A DNA stretch of 45,178 nucleotides from assembly GCA_003202005.1 (NCBI GenBank), contig QJJF01000020.1:1-45178 (forward strand). Direction: 5' to 3'. The notes beneath the pieces are model-generated. The model did no database searches. It worked only from the letters and a program-made list of their open reading frames with translations, and was not told the origin of the DNA. Shown here piece by piece: positions 24,599 to 33,963 of the stretch. A program made the position numbers and the translations under genes. The DNA comes from Williamsia faeni (GTDB taxonomy: Bacteria; Actinomycetota; Actinomycetes; Mycobacteriales; Mycobacteriaceae). Each line of letters opens with the position of its first letter. Position 1 is the first letter of the stretch.

Positions 24599-27500
24599 AT
24601 GTTTCGTAAGGTGTTGGTGGCCAATCGTGGTGAGATCGCGATCCGGGCGTTTCGTGCGGCGTATGAGCTGGGTGCAGGCACGGTGGCGGTGTATCCGTAT
24701 GAGGACCGTAATTCTGTTCATCGGTTGAAGGCTGATGAGGCGTATCAGATCGGGGAGCCGGGTCATCCGGTGCGGACGTATTTGTCGGTGCCGGAGATCA
24801 TCGCCGCGGCTCAGCGGGCGGGTGCGGACGCGATCTATCCGGGCTACGGCTTCTTGTCGGAGAACCCCGACCTGGCCGCAGCTTGCGCCGAGGCGGGAAT
24901 CACCTTTGTCGGGCCGTCGGCGGAGATTTTGGAGCTGACGGGCAACAAGTCGCGGGCGATCGCGGCGGCGAAAGCGGCGGGGTTGCCGGTGTTGGCGTCG
25001 TCGGAGGCGTCGGCGGATGTCGATGCATTGATGGCATCGTCGGAGTCGATGACGTTCCCGGTGTTCGTCAAGGCTGTCGCCGGTGGCGGGGGTCGGGGGA
25101 TGCGGCGGGTCGCCGAACCGGCGGAGTTGCGTGAGGCGATCGAAGCCGCAGCGCGGGAGGCCGATTCGGCGTTCGGGGATCCGTCGGTGTTCTTGGAGCA
25201 GGCGGTCATCGAGCCGCGTCATATCGAGGTGCAGATCCTGGCCGACAGCCAAGGCAATGTGATGCATTTGTTCGAGCGGGATTGTTCGGTGCAGCGCCGT
25301 CATCAGAAGGTCATCGAGCTGGCGCCGGCCCCGAATTTGCCGCCGGGGTTGCGGGAGAAGATCTGCGCTGATGCGGTCGCGTTCGCGAAGAAGATCGGTT
25401 ACACCTGCGCCGGGACGGTCGAGTTTCTGGTCGACCGCAATGGCAATCACGTCTTCATCGAGATGAACCCACGCATCCAGGTCGAGCACACGGTCACCGA
25501 GGAGATCACCGACGTGGATCTGGTGCAGTCGCAGATGCGCATCGCCGCCGGCGAGAGCCTGTCTGATCTCGGTCTGTCCCAAGACACCATGCAGATCCGG
25601 GGCGCGGCACTGCAATGCCGGATCACGACGGAGGATCCGACGAACGGGTTCCGTCCTGATACCGGGCGGATCACCGCCTACCGCACTCCCGGCGGGGCCG
25701 GCGTCAGGCTCGATGGCGGCGCGACCCTCGGTGCTGAAGTGTCGGCGCATTTTGATTCGATGTTGGTGAAGTTGACGTGCCGGGGCCGGGACTTCGAGAC
25801 GGCGGTGTCGCGGGCGCGGCGGGCGGTGGCCGAGTTCCGGATCCGTGGTGTGGCGACCAATATTCCGTTCCTGCAAGCAGTGTTGGACGATCCGGACTTC
25901 CGGGCCGGGCATGTCACGACGTCGTTCATCGAAGGGCGCCCGCAGTTGTTGACCTCTAGGGTGTCGGCCGACCGCGGCACCAGGATCCTGAACTATTTGG
26001 CCGACGTCACCGTGAACAAGCCACACGGGGAACGCCCGGCGACGGTGTATCCGCGCGACAAGCTCCCTGATATCGACGTGACCTCGCCGCCGGACGGGTC
26101 GCGGCAACGGCTCCTGAAACTCGGTCCCGCTGGGTTCGCGGCCGACCTGCGGGCATCAAAAGCCTTGGGTGTCACCGACACCACCTTCCGTGACGCCCAT
26201 CAGTCGTTGCTGGCGACCCGGGTGCGGACCAGTGGTTTGGTAGCGGTGGCGCCGTATGTGGCGGCGTTGACGCCGCAGCTGTTGTCGGTGGAGTGTTGGG
26301 GCGGGGCGACTTATGATGTGGCGCTGCGGTTTTTGAAGGAAGATCCGTGGGAACGGCTCGCGGAGTTGCGTGAAGCGATGCCGAACATCAACCTGCAGAT
26401 GCTGCTGCGCGGCCGTAACACCGTCGGGTACACCCCGTATCCCGAATCGGTGACCACCGCATTCGTCAAGGAGGCGGCCGCAACGGGTATTGATATTTTC
26501 CGGATCTTCGACGCCCTGAACAACGTCGATCAGATGCGGCCGGCGATCGATGCGGTCCGCGAGACCGGCACCACGATCGCCGAAGTCGCCCTGTCCTACA
26601 CGGGGGATCTGTCGAACCCTGGCGAAGATCTGTACACCCTGGACTACTACCTGCGCCTGGCCGAGCAGATCGTCGAGGCGGGCGCGCACATCCTGGCGAT
26701 CAAAGACATGGCCGGACTGTTGCGCCCGCAGGCCGCGGCGACCCTGGTCTCGGCTTTGCGTAGTCGTTTTGATCTGCCGGTGCACGTGCACACCCATGAC
26801 ACGCCGGGCGGGCAGTTGGCCACGTACCTCGCGGCGTGGCAGGCCGGCGCCGATGCCGTGGATGGTGCGTCGGCGGCGATGGCCGGGACCACCAGCCAGC
26901 CGGCGCTTTCAGCGATCGTGGCCGCGGCGGCACATACCGAGTACGACACTGGTCTGGATTTGGCTGCGGTGTGTGATCTGGAGCCGTATTGGGAGGCGTT
27001 GCGGAAGGTGTACGCGCCCTTCGAATCCGGGCTCCCCGCCCCGACTGGTCGGGTGTACACCCACGAGATTCCCGGTGGTCAGTTGTCGAACCTGCGCCAG
27101 CAAGCCATCGGGTTGGGTTTGGGGGATCGGTTCGAGGATGTCGAAGGCGCCTACGCTGACGCCGACCGGATGCTGGGCCGGCTGATCAAGGTCACCCCGT
27201 CCTCGAAGGTTGTCGGGGACTTGGCATTGACGCTCGTGGGTAAGGGCATCTCGGCCACAGAGTTCGCCGAGGATCCCACCGCCTACGACATTCCTGATTC
27301 GGTGATCGGGTTCCTGCGCGGGGAGCTGGGGGATCCGGCCGGTGGCTGGCCCGAACCGCTCCGCAGCCGCGCGCTGGAGGGCCGGGCTGAGCCCAAACCG
27401 GTTGTCGCACTGACCGACGTGGAGGAGAAGGAGCTCGACGCCGGTGATACGGCAACCCGTCGCGCGCTGTTGAACCGCCTGCTGTTCCCCGGCCCCACCA

Positions 27501-27988
27501 AGGAATACGAGGAGCACCAGAAGGCCTACGGCGACACCTCCCGGCTCTCGGCGAACCAGTTCTTCTACGGTTTGCGCTACGGCGACGAACACCGCGTCGA
27601 ACTCGAACCCGGCGTCGAACTGCTCATCGGATTGGAAGCGATCAGCGAACCCGACAAACGAGGCATGCGGACGGTCATGTGCATTCTCAACGGACAACTG
27701 CGTCCGGTGCTGGTGCGGGACCGTTCCTTGGATGCCGTCGAAGCCGTCGCCGAAAAAGCGGCACCGGGGAACCCCAGGCATATAGCCGCACCCTTCGGTG
27801 GCGTCGTCACGATCGTTGTCGAACCCGGCGAGACACTCGCCGCCGGCGCCGCGATCGGGTCCATCGAAGCCATGAAGATGGAAGCCGCCATCACCGCACC
27901 AGCGGGCGGGACCGTCAAACGCGTTGCCATCGAATCAGTCACCAGCGTCGAAGGCGGCGACCTCCTGGTCGAGCTCGAGCAAGCGTAG
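24599..27988 (+). CDS. pyc: Pyruvate carboxylase
   Basis: A complete 1129-residue single-chain pyruvate carboxylase (pyruvate + bicarbonate + ATP to oxaloacetate). The biotin carboxylase domain starts MFRKVLVANRGEIAIRAFR and has the ATP-grasp loop VKAVAGGGGRGMR and EMNPRIQVEHTVTE. The carboxyltransferase domain has TDTTFRDAHQSLLATR and VHVHTHDTPGGQ. The C-terminal biotinyl domain has IEAMKMEA with the biotin lysine at about residue 1093. The start has GAAGAG upstream. Its third positions look more uniformly G/C than those of its neighbours. Its presence inside an island, between a PucR regulator and a broken whiB, is unusual because this is normally a single core gene. Confidence 0.97.
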   Translation: MFRKVLVANRGEIAIRAFRAAYELGAGTVAVYPYEDRNSVHRLKADEAYQIGEPGHPVRTYLSVPEIIAAAQRAGADAIYPGYGFLSENPDLAAACAEAGITFVGPSAEILELTGNKSRAIAAAKAAGLPVLASSEASADVDALMASSESMTFPVFVKAVAGGGGRGMRRVAEPAELREAIEAAAREADSAFGDPSVFLEQAVIEPRHIEVQILADSQGNVMHLFERDCSVQRRHQKVIELAPAPNLPPGLREKICADAVAFAKKIGYTCAGTVEFLVDRNGNHVFIEMNPRIQVEHTVTEEITDVDLVQSQMRIAAGESLSDLGLSQDTMQIRGAALQCRITTEDPTNGFRPDTGRITAYRTPGGAGVRLDGGATLGAEVSAHFDSMLVKLTCRGRDFETAVSRARRAVAEFRIRGVATNIPFLQAVLDDPDFRAGHVTTSFIEGRPQLLTSRVSADRGTRILNYLADVTVNKPHGERPATVYPRDKLPDIDVTSPPDGSRQRLLKLGPAGFAADLRASKALGVTDTTFRDAHQSLLATRVRTSGLVAVAPYVAALTPQLLSVECWGGATYDVALRFLKEDPWERLAELREAMPNINLQMLLRGRNTVGYTPYPESVTTAFVKEAAATGIDIFRIFDALNNVDQMRPAIDAVRETGTTIAEVALSYTGDLSNPGEDLYTLDYYLRLAEQIVEAGAHILAIKDMAGLLRPQAAATLVSALRSRFDLPVHVHTHDTPGGQLATYLAAWQAGADAVDGASAAMAGTTSQPALSAIVAAAAHTEYDTGLDLAAVCDLEPYWEALRKVYAPFESGLPAPTGRVYTHEIPGGQLSNLRQQAIGLGLGDRFEDVEGAYADADRMLGRLIKVTPSSKVVGDLALTLVGKGISATEFAEDPTAYDIPDSVIGFLRGELGDPAGGWPEPLRSRALEGRAEPKPVVALTDVEEKELDAGDTATRRALLNRLLFPGPTKEYEEHQKAYGDTSRLSANQFFYGLRYGDEHRVELEPGVELLIGLEAISEPDKRGMRTVMCILNGQLRPVLVRDRSLDAVEAVAEKAAPGNPRHIAAPFGGVVTIVVEPGETLAAGAAIGSIEAMKMEAAITAPAGGTVKRVAIESVTSVEGGDLLVELEQA

Positions 27989-28033
27989 CAGTTTCGAACC
28001 AGACACCGCGTTACAGAAAGGAACAGCTGCGGA

Positions 28034-28282
28034 ATGTCGGTTGACGCAATGCTGTCAAGATATCGGAGGCAGAAGCCCACGTTGCCCGCACCGTTGGTTT
28101 TGCACTGGGATCGGCAGCGAGAAGCTCGTTGCCGCGGTGTCGATCCATCGACCTTCTATTCCTCAAGCCGCAAACGTGGCGCGGATCGAGCGATCGCAGA
28201 GTGGCGGGTGAAAGCGATCTGTCAGCGATGCGTAATCACCGTGCCCAGTCGTGAATATGTTCTGAAAAGTAATGAGCCATAA
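28034..28282 (+). pseudogene. WhiB-like gene, degraded
   Basis: The 82-residue frame matches a WhiB-like iron-sulfur regulator. REARCRGVDPSTFY carries the first cysteine and AEWRVKAICQRC the next two. The fourth cysteine of the CxxCxxxxxC pattern is replaced by serine (TVPSREYVL), and proline after the CxxC is lost. Right after SNEP, a TAA stands where family members have the tyrosine of EPYGIWG, and the next codons still read G-I-W. A four-cysteine [4Fe-4S] cluster cannot form, so this is most likely a pseudogene, or less likely a non-cluster derivative. Confidence 0.75.
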
Positions 28283-28346
28283 GGAATTTGGCGCGCAACG
28301 ACGCTTCGCGATCGGGCGCTGTGGACCCAATGATCCTGTTCTCGGC

Positions 28347-28382
28347 ACTATGCATGCATAGTATCGACTTCTATGCATGCAT
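28347..28382 (+). promoter_or_regulatory. Tandem operator of the GntR/MFS operon
   Basis: A perfect 16-bp palindrome ACTATGCATGCATAGT at 28347-28362, and a second TATGCATGCAT at 28372-28382. The repeats start 23 bp apart, about two helical turns, and end 17 bp before the GntR start codon. The palindromic form and position fit an autorepressor site for the GntR protein encoded immediately downstream. Confidence 0.7.
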
Positions 28383-28398
28383 GAATTAGAGTGGACCC

Positions 28399-29085
28399 AT
28401 GGATGCCAGCGACGCTCTTCGCCAGTCTCGTACCCGTTCGCCCGTCAACGGTTCCGCGCAGGTGCTTCCGGCAGCCACCCGTGCGTATGACTACGTCAAG
28501 GCCGCGATCATCAAGGGGGACTTCGCCTCAGGCACGCTCATCAGCGAGGGTCTCGTCTGTCAGCAGCTGGATATCAGCCGTACTCCAGCGCACGAGGCGT
28601 TCTTGCGTCTGGCAGCTGAGAACTTGCTGAACATGCAATCTCGCAAAGGGGCAATCGTGCGTCCAATAGCTCCCAGCGAAGCCGAAGACGTACTCCAGAT
28701 GCGAGAAGCCATCGAGTCGGCTGCTGCTGCGCGTGTCATACGAGATGGGCTGACAACGGATCTGCTGCCGCAGCTGAAGGAGCTGATCGCACGACAAGAA
28801 GAAGCTGTCATGACCCAAGATGTGGATCAATATCTGGTTGCCGACGATCTTTTTCACACGGGGGTCGTCGAGGCATCGGGAAATCGTATTGCCGTGCATT
28901 TCACGTATCTCCTGCACGATCGGCAGCAGCGACTGCGTCATCAGCTCATGAGGGTGCGGCCGGCTCAGCTGATCCCCGCCTTGGCGGAGCACAAACAACT
29001 TCTCAGTGCGCTCACTCAAGAAGATTCTACTGAGTATGCGGCTGTACTTCGACAACATGTCCTGTCACACAACGGTGCTCTGTGA
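28399..29085 (+). CDS. GntR-family regulator, FCD subgroup
   Basis: A 228-residue regulator. The winged helix is at residues about 25-90: AYDYVKAAIIKGDFASGTLI, then CQQLDISRTPAHEAFLRLA. The FCD domain follows (VLQMREAIESAAAARVI, then YLVADDLFHTGVVEASGN). It differs in sequence from the GntR at 14967 and has a distinct operator. No good ribosome-binding site precedes the ATG, and the operator is so close that the transcript is probably leaderless or nearly so. It overlaps the MFS gene by one base (TGATG), so regulator and transporter are co-expressed. Confidence 0.9.
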   Translation: MDASDALRQSRTRSPVNGSAQVLPAATRAYDYVKAAIIKGDFASGTLISEGLVCQQLDISRTPAHEAFLRLAAENLLNMQSRKGAIVRPIAPSEAEDVLQMREAIESAAAARVIRDGLTTDLLPQLKELIARQEEAVMTQDVDQYLVADDLFHTGVVEASGNRIAVHFTYLLHDRQQRLRHQLMRVRPAQLIPALAEHKQLLSALTQEDSTEYAAVLRQHVLSHNGAL

Positions 29086-30320
29086 TGAGCGCACTGAAGG
29101 CGACAGGCCCGAAGCGGTCTCAACCAAGCGAGTTTCGGCGCCCGTGGCTAGGGGTGTGGGGCGCGATATTCGTGTGTTGCTGGGGCGGAAACCAATTCAG
29201 CCCCCTGCTACTGATGTACGAGGAGCGTGCGCACTACTCATCGGTGGTGGTTAACGCCTTGCTTGCCACCTACGTCTTTGGCCTGATACCTGCACTGCTC
29301 GTAACAGGTTCCATGTCTGACAGGCACGGACGTAAGGTGTGGATGCTTGTCGGGGTGGCATCAACGTTGCTCGGGAGCGCGTTGTTGGCCTGCGGCACAT
29401 TCGGTGTCATATTGTTGGCCGCGGGCCGATTATTCTCAGGGGTAGGCGTCGGTGTTGCGATGGCGGTGGGCGTCAGCTGGCTGATCGAGCTATCGTCAGC
29501 CCCCTCGGATCCTCACGCGACAAGCGGATCTGGGGCCCGGAGGTCATCGGTGGTCTTCGGATTCGGTTCAGCTACAGGGGCGCTCGTTGCGGGCAGTTTC
29601 GCCCAGTGGGGCCCAAGTCCGGAGGTCTTGCCCTTCGTCATTCACATTCTCGCGACGCTTCCATTTCTCTGGATCGTCACCCGGGTCCCCGAGACCGACC
29701 AAGCCGGCGGTGTGCGAACTTCTCTGTGGAGGCAATTGCGCATTCCAGGTGTTGGCCACAAACGGTTCATCCGTGTCGTCGTCATCGCGGCTCCTTGGCT
29801 GTTCGCGTCCGCGTCCATCGGCTACGGGTATCTTCCCACTCAGGTGGATGCAGGCTCTTTCGGCCTGATCTTTGCCACCACGGCTTCGATCATCACTCTC
29901 GGAACCTCATCGCTGGTGCAACCGTTCGCCCGTTCGATCCACTCTCGCAACTCGGCACGCGGTCTGATCGTTGCCGTTTCGGTGATTGGTGCCGGTCTCG
30001 GTGTCGTGACTTTGAGTCTCGCCTTGCAGTCGATCGCCATGGCACTGATTGCGAGCCTGGTACTCGGCGTGGGAATCGGTATCGGACAAACGTCAGGATT
30101 GCTCGAAGTCCAACGGATTGCCGGTCCTGGTGAGCTCGCGGCCCTCAACGGGGCGTTCTACGCCTTGGCATATTCGGGCTTCCTGGTCCCGGTAGCGATA
30201 GCCGCGTTGGCAATTCACGTATCTGCCGTAACCGTTCTCTGTACCATCGTGACCTTGGCGGCCGTGACCTGCCTCTTGCTGATGATGTCCTCGCGAAGGT
30301 ACCTGGCGGTTTCGCAGTGA
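29085..30320 (+). CDS. MFS transporter
   Basis: A 411-residue major facilitator with about twelve hydrophobic helices. The loop 2-3 motif is GSMSDRHGRKVWMLVG and helix 5 contains GVGVGVAMAVGVSWLIE. A repeat of hydrophobic Gly/Ala-rich helices follows through residue 400. A single-operon pairing with a GntR-FCD regulator suggests uptake or efflux of the regulator's ligand, probably a small acid. The ATG at 29085 shares its A with the GntR stop; an in-frame GTG lies one codon earlier. Direction and substrate cannot be told. Confidence 0.88.
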   Translation: MSALKATGPKRSQPSEFRRPWLGVWGAIFVCCWGGNQFSPLLLMYEERAHYSSVVVNALLATYVFGLIPALLVTGSMSDRHGRKVWMLVGVASTLLGSALLACGTFGVILLAAGRLFSGVGVGVAMAVGVSWLIELSSAPSDPHATSGSGARRSSVVFGFGSATGALVAGSFAQWGPSPEVLPFVIHILATLPFLWIVTRVPETDQAGGVRTSLWRQLRIPGVGHKRFIRVVVIAAPWLFASASIGYGYLPTQVDAGSFGLIFATTASIITLGTSSLVQPFARSIHSRNSARGLIVAVSVIGAGLGVVTLSLALQSIAMALIASLVLGVGIGIGQTSGLLEVQRIAGPGELAALNGAFYALAYSGFLVPVAIAALAIHVSAVTVLCTIVTLAAVTCLLLMMSSRRYLAVSQ

Positions 30321-30351
30321 CTGTCAACCAAGCGGATATGATCACCACCTC

Positions 30352-30368
30352 GAGCCGATAATCGGTAA
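30352..30368. repeat. Dispersed 17-bp repeat (copy 1 of 2)
   Basis: GAGCCGATAATCGGTAA occurs here and again exactly at 41465-41481; a related form lies at 39079. The core CCGATAATCGG is palindromic. It sits at boundaries between gene blocks, which suggests a scar or a recombination/binding site. Confidence 0.5.
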
Positions 30369-30431
30369 TTGCGTCAGCCCCCATGCGGAGTGGCCGCCTC
30401 CGGTGTGCGGGTTGTGGGTTGGACCAGCGGG

Positions 30432-30868
30432 TCACCGTTGGGTGATGCGTTCGACGAGTAAGTCGATGATTTCCTGTTGTTCGGTTTCGTCGTCGGGATG
30501 TGTGAGTAGACCTTCGACCACGAACGTGATGATGTGGCTCGCGGGCTGCGCATCGTCGGGCGGCAGTCGGCGCGGGTGAGTGCGTCGGCCGTTGCGTGAA
30601 AACCGGTGTGCCATTGATCGATCACTGGTGAGGTAGTGCGTCGCGAATGGACGGTGTCGACGAGGTTGCGCATCGCTGACAACTCTTCGACTGCGAACAT
30701 GATTCTGTCCGCCAGCGGACGTTGCGCCATCGGTTCGTACCGCGCCATTGCCTCGCCCAGCAGTTCTTCTAGGACGGCCACCAGCAGGTGGTCTTTGTCG
30801 GGGAAGTACCAGTAGACGGTGTTCGCGGTGACGCCGGCGCGCCGTGCCGAGCGATAGCGAGTACACCT
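30432..30868 (-). pseudogene. TetR-family regulator, frameshifted and truncated
   Basis: The N-terminal piece reads RRAGVTANTVYWYFPDKDHL (recognition helix of TetR) and continues through VLEELLGEAMARYEPM to about 30560. The frame then shifts to DDAQPASHIITFVVEGLL and LLVERITQR, ending at 30432. The first helix of the DNA-binding domain is missing upstream. It was divergent from the alpha/beta-hydrolase remnant at 30916, a common regulator/target pair. Confidence 0.75.
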
Positions 30869-30915
30869 AGGCAGAGGAGTTCTTCTCCAGCGGCGGGGTC
30901 AGGTGCGCTGCGACG

Positions 30916-31708
30916 GTGTATCGGCCGAGCTCACCTGTGGGCCCGGTGCCGGTGGTCGTGATGGCTCATGGCTTCGCTGCGACGCGGGGGATCCGGTTAC
31001 CGGCCTACGCCGAGTGTTTCGTGGCCGCGGCTTATACCGTGGTCGTGTTTGACTACCGCTACTTCGGTGACAGCGAGGGTGAGCCGCGCCAATTGCTCGA
31101 TGTTCGTTCGCAACTCGACGACTGGCGTGCCGCCATCAGGTTCGCCCGTTCTCTGCAGTTCGCCGATGCCGACCGTGTCATCGCTGGGGCACATCGTTTG
31201 CCGGAGGTCATGTGTTGACGTTGGCCGGCCGTGGTGAGCGGTTGGCGGCGGTCATCGCTCAGGTTCCCCACGTCAGTGGCCCGGCGGCGGTGCGCGCCAC
31301 GGGTCTGCGGCAAGTGCTGCGGCTCGCGCCGGTGGGTCTGACCGACCTCGTCGGATCTTTCCTTCGGCGACCGCCTCGTTCGAGCGACTGATCGCCGAAT
31401 CAAGCGTAAGCGTGGGGATTACCCAGAGACCGTGGCCGCGCGGATCCTGGTGAAGATCGGGCTCTACTCTCCCCGCGCGAACTGCCCGGAGGATCACCTG
31501 TCCGGTCCTGATCCAGGTGGCAACGTTAGCCAACATCGCGCCGGCTGCGGCGGCAGCGAAAGCCGCCCAGGCCATCCCGGAGTCGACGCTGCGGCGCTAT
31601 GAATGCGGTCACTTCGATCCCTACGTCGATCCCATTTTTCCCCGAGTGGTCGCCGACCAACTCAAATTCCTGAACGAGACTGTGCCTGTCAGCGCCCGAC
31701 AGGCCTGA
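30916..31708 (+). pseudogene. Alpha/beta-hydrolase, multiply frameshifted
   Basis: Frame pieces in order: VPVVVMAHGFAATRG (oxyanion region), AAYTVVVFDYRYFGDSEG and LLDVRSQLDDWRAAIRFARS (to about 31190), and after a shift GGHVLTLAGRGERLAAVIAQ. After further breaks comes the C-terminal ECGHFDPYVDP, with the catalytic histidine, to the stop at 31708. The G-x-S-x-G nucleophile elbow falls at the first frameshift. It resembles dienelactone-hydrolase- or X-Pro-peptidase-like hydrolases. It is not functional. Confidence 0.78.
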
Positions 31709-31986
31709 GGGTAAGGGTGCTTCAGGCCTACATGTGTGCTCGAGACCCGATATCCTGGGGGGGCGATTCGAGATGCCCTTTTCGTCACTGGTAGCAAAAT
31801 AGGTTGCTGGACAACGACTTTAGTCGATACGCACCTACGTCACCTAAGGCTGACGGTTGCCCAGTGCCTGGGCACCCCCAGCGTTGCGTAGGACGCCGGC
31901 GCCACTTGCGAGTGTGCGGGAACAGCGCGAGTCGGTCGGTGTGTGACCGAATAGAAGCGGTCCGACGTCGTGCCACCGCGTTGTGT

Positions 31987-33753
31987 TCAGACGCCGATAA
32001 TCGCGTACGAACGAATTTTTCGGTACAGCGAGCTCCGTGAAATTCCCAGAGCTGCCGCAGCCTGAACTCGGTTACCGGCCGAGTGTTCCAATGCCCTAAC
32101 GATCGCATCGCGTTCGGTGATTTGCAGGTTCGTCAGTGCCTGGGTTTTGCTGGTGCGGCAATAGCCTGGTAGGTCTTCGGCTTGGATTTCGCCGGCCGGT
32201 CTGCGGTGCGCGGCCGCTGTGAGGGCTTCGCGCATCTGAGTGATGTTTCTCGGCCACTGGAAGGTCTGCATGATACGAAGGGCCTCAGGGCTTAATCGGA
32301 TCGGACGACCGGGCGCAATTGTTCCGAGAATGGAGGTGGCAATCGCTTCGATGTCTTCGCTTCTGAAGCGTATCGGCGGGACTGAGACCGACTGATCGAA
32401 GTGGATTAACAGCTTTTCGTATTCGGCTTTGGCATCCGGCCCGTCGCCGTCGCCGGTGGTGGCAGCCACCGACGCGCCGGTGAGCTTCGCAGCCGCAAGG
32501 AGTGCCGTGATTTGTGGGTAACTCGAGAGGGTGAGAGTGTCAATGTGGCAGAACATCACAAGACTAGATTCACTCAGGTTTCGAATCGATTCGAGCACGG
32601 TTGGATAGTCGAAGTGATCAACGTCGACCACCACGATGCGTGCTGTAGGTGCGACAACCCGAAATGCCGTGGTCAGCGATGTACGTTTGCCACTTCCTGA
32701 TTCGCCGACGACGAGCACGTCCTGGTTCTGGCTGAACGTCTGTACCAATTCGTTGTGCAGCGTACGTGCTGCATTGGTTCGCATGTCTGGCATCACGCCA
32801 GGAGAAGCCAATGACGACGATGGTAACGCCGGCTGCTGAGTGGCGGCGATTCTCTCGTTGACAACGATGACAAGTCCCAGGACATCAGAATCGTGCACGA
32901 TGGGTGTCCACCGAAGCTGGATAGTCCGGCCGTCTTCCAACTCCAAATGATGGGCACCCCGGCGCCCCCGTTGTAGCTGGAACTGGGCGTAGTCGCGGAC
33001 AGATGCCTGCTCGGCGGGGTTCAGCAAGGCTCCCGCGCGCGAGTTGACGATAGTGCCATCACCGACGGCGATCACCGGCTGATTGCGTGCGTCGGCGAGC
33101 AGGTAGGCCTCAAACAGAGCGCGCTTGCTGCGGCTCCGATCCTGGGTGAGGTTGTGGGCAATCTCCGCGGCCGCGGAGGACAGAAGCGGTTGAAATAGGG
33201 GACTCCAACTTTCCGCGAGTGTGCTGACGTCCAGCACACCCGCGACCCGACGGGTAAAGGGATCGATGATCGGCGCTCCCGAGCACGCAAACGGGATAAG
33301 CGCCTGGTTGAAATGCTCCGCTCCGACCACACTGACCGGGGCTCCGACCTCGAAAACGGTACCGACGCCATTGGTGCCGACCCCACCTTCGTCGAAGCTG
33401 CACCCGGGCTGGAAATTGACTCGATCAAGCACTCGCCCAACCGCACTCGAGCAATCTTTGCGAGCAATCAGACGTGCCTTCGCGTCAGTCAACGCGATCG
33501 TCACCGGCACCTCGGCCATATCCTGCGCGAGTCGCTCCAGCACGGGACGCGCGCACCGGGCAAGCCGCGAATCGAAGTCGACATCCTCGTAATGGGTCAC
33601 CCGATAGACGTCGGCATCGACCCCCGCAGATTGAGACCGTGCCCACGAGGCCGCCACGACAGGTGCGACCCCGACGGAGGCGGCCGCGCCGAACTCGAGG
33701 AAATCTGCTCGAGCGGCGGCAACACGTAGAGGATCACCCCGCAAGTTCGTCAC
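31987..33753 (-). CDS. AcoR-like activator (GAF, AAA-like, Fis-type HTH)
   Basis: A 588-residue regulator. A GAF domain (residues about 50-200) contains the AcoR hallmark SFDEGGVGTNGVGT. The AAA-like domain has the Walker A VGESGSGKRTS at 349-359 and a Walker-B-like VVVDVDHFD. It lacks the GAFTGA loop needed to contact sigma-54, which these actinobacteria do not have. The C-terminal Fis helix-turn-helix is NRVQAAAALGISRSSLYRKI. Such proteins activate alcohol, ketone and alkane catabolic genes in actinobacteria (MimR is the known example). I choose the GTG at 33753, preceded by GGAAGG; the open frame upstream overlaps the promoter region. It is divergent from the monooxygenase it presumably controls. 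Confidence 0.88.
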   Translation of the reverse strand: MTNLRGDPLRVAAARADFLEFGAAASVGVAPVVAASWARSQSAGVDADVYRVTHYEDVDFDSRLARCARPVLERLAQDMAEVPVTIALTDAKARLIARKDCSSAVGRVLDRVNFQPGCSFDEGGVGTNGVGTVFEVGAPVSVVGAEHFNQALIPFACSGAPIIDPFTRRVAGVLDVSTLAESWSPLFQPLLSSAAAEIAHNLTQDRSRSKRALFEAYLLADARNQPVIAVGDGTIVNSRAGALLNPAEQASVRDYAQFQLQRGRRGAHHLELEDGRTIQLRWTPIVHDSDVLGLVIVVNERIAATQQPALPSSSLASPGVMPDMRTNAARTLHNELVQTFSQNQDVLVVGESGSGKRTSLTTAFRVVAPTARIVVVDVDHFDYPTVLESIRNLSESSLVMFCHIDTLTLSSYPQITALLAAAKLTGASVAATTGDGDGPDAKAEYEKLLIHFDQSVSVPPIRFRSEDIEAIATSILGTIAPGRPIRLSPEALRIMQTFQWPRNITQMREALTAAAHRRPAGEIQAEDLPGYCRTSKTQALTNLQITERDAIVRALEHSAGNRVQAAAALGISRSSLYRKIRSYAIIGV

Positions 33754-33875
33754 TGTGAAACCTTCCCGCGGCGCCCTCGAGTCCGGGGCAACTGCCGCCC
33801 GTCGGGCTGTGACGCACGCTACATCCAGTATGGCCTGCCCTGGCGCATCGCTGCCCCTCGCAAGGCCAGTTCCTT

Positions 33876-33912
33876 CTGTCCCAAATTGGCACACGCGGCC
33901 TGCGTGGGACAG
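33876..33912. promoter_or_regulatory. Inverted repeat in the monooxygenase promoter region
   Basis: CTGTCCCA (33876-33883) and TGGGACAG (33905-33912) form a perfect 8-bp inverted pair 21 bp apart. A smaller CACGC/GCGTG pair is nested inside (33892-33906). It lies 50-90 bp before the monooxygenase start, in the divergent region with the AcoR-like gene, and is the best candidate binding site for that activator. Confidence 0.6.
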
Positions 33913-33963
33913 CTCAAAGATAGTCCTACGAGTGATGCCAGTCACATCTCAGGAGGATTAATT

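Noticed and set aside
24539-26107. Long minus-strand frame (522 codons) opposite pyruvate carboxylase
   Set aside because: Arg/His/Pro-rich shadow frame of a high-GC gene; the plus strand encodes a complete, recognisable enzyme.
33887-33905. Possible sigma-54 promoter (TGGCAC...TGC) before the monooxygenase
   Set aside because: GG and GC elements are 12 bases apart instead of 10, the sequence lies inside the inverted repeat, and these actinobacteria lack sigma-54.
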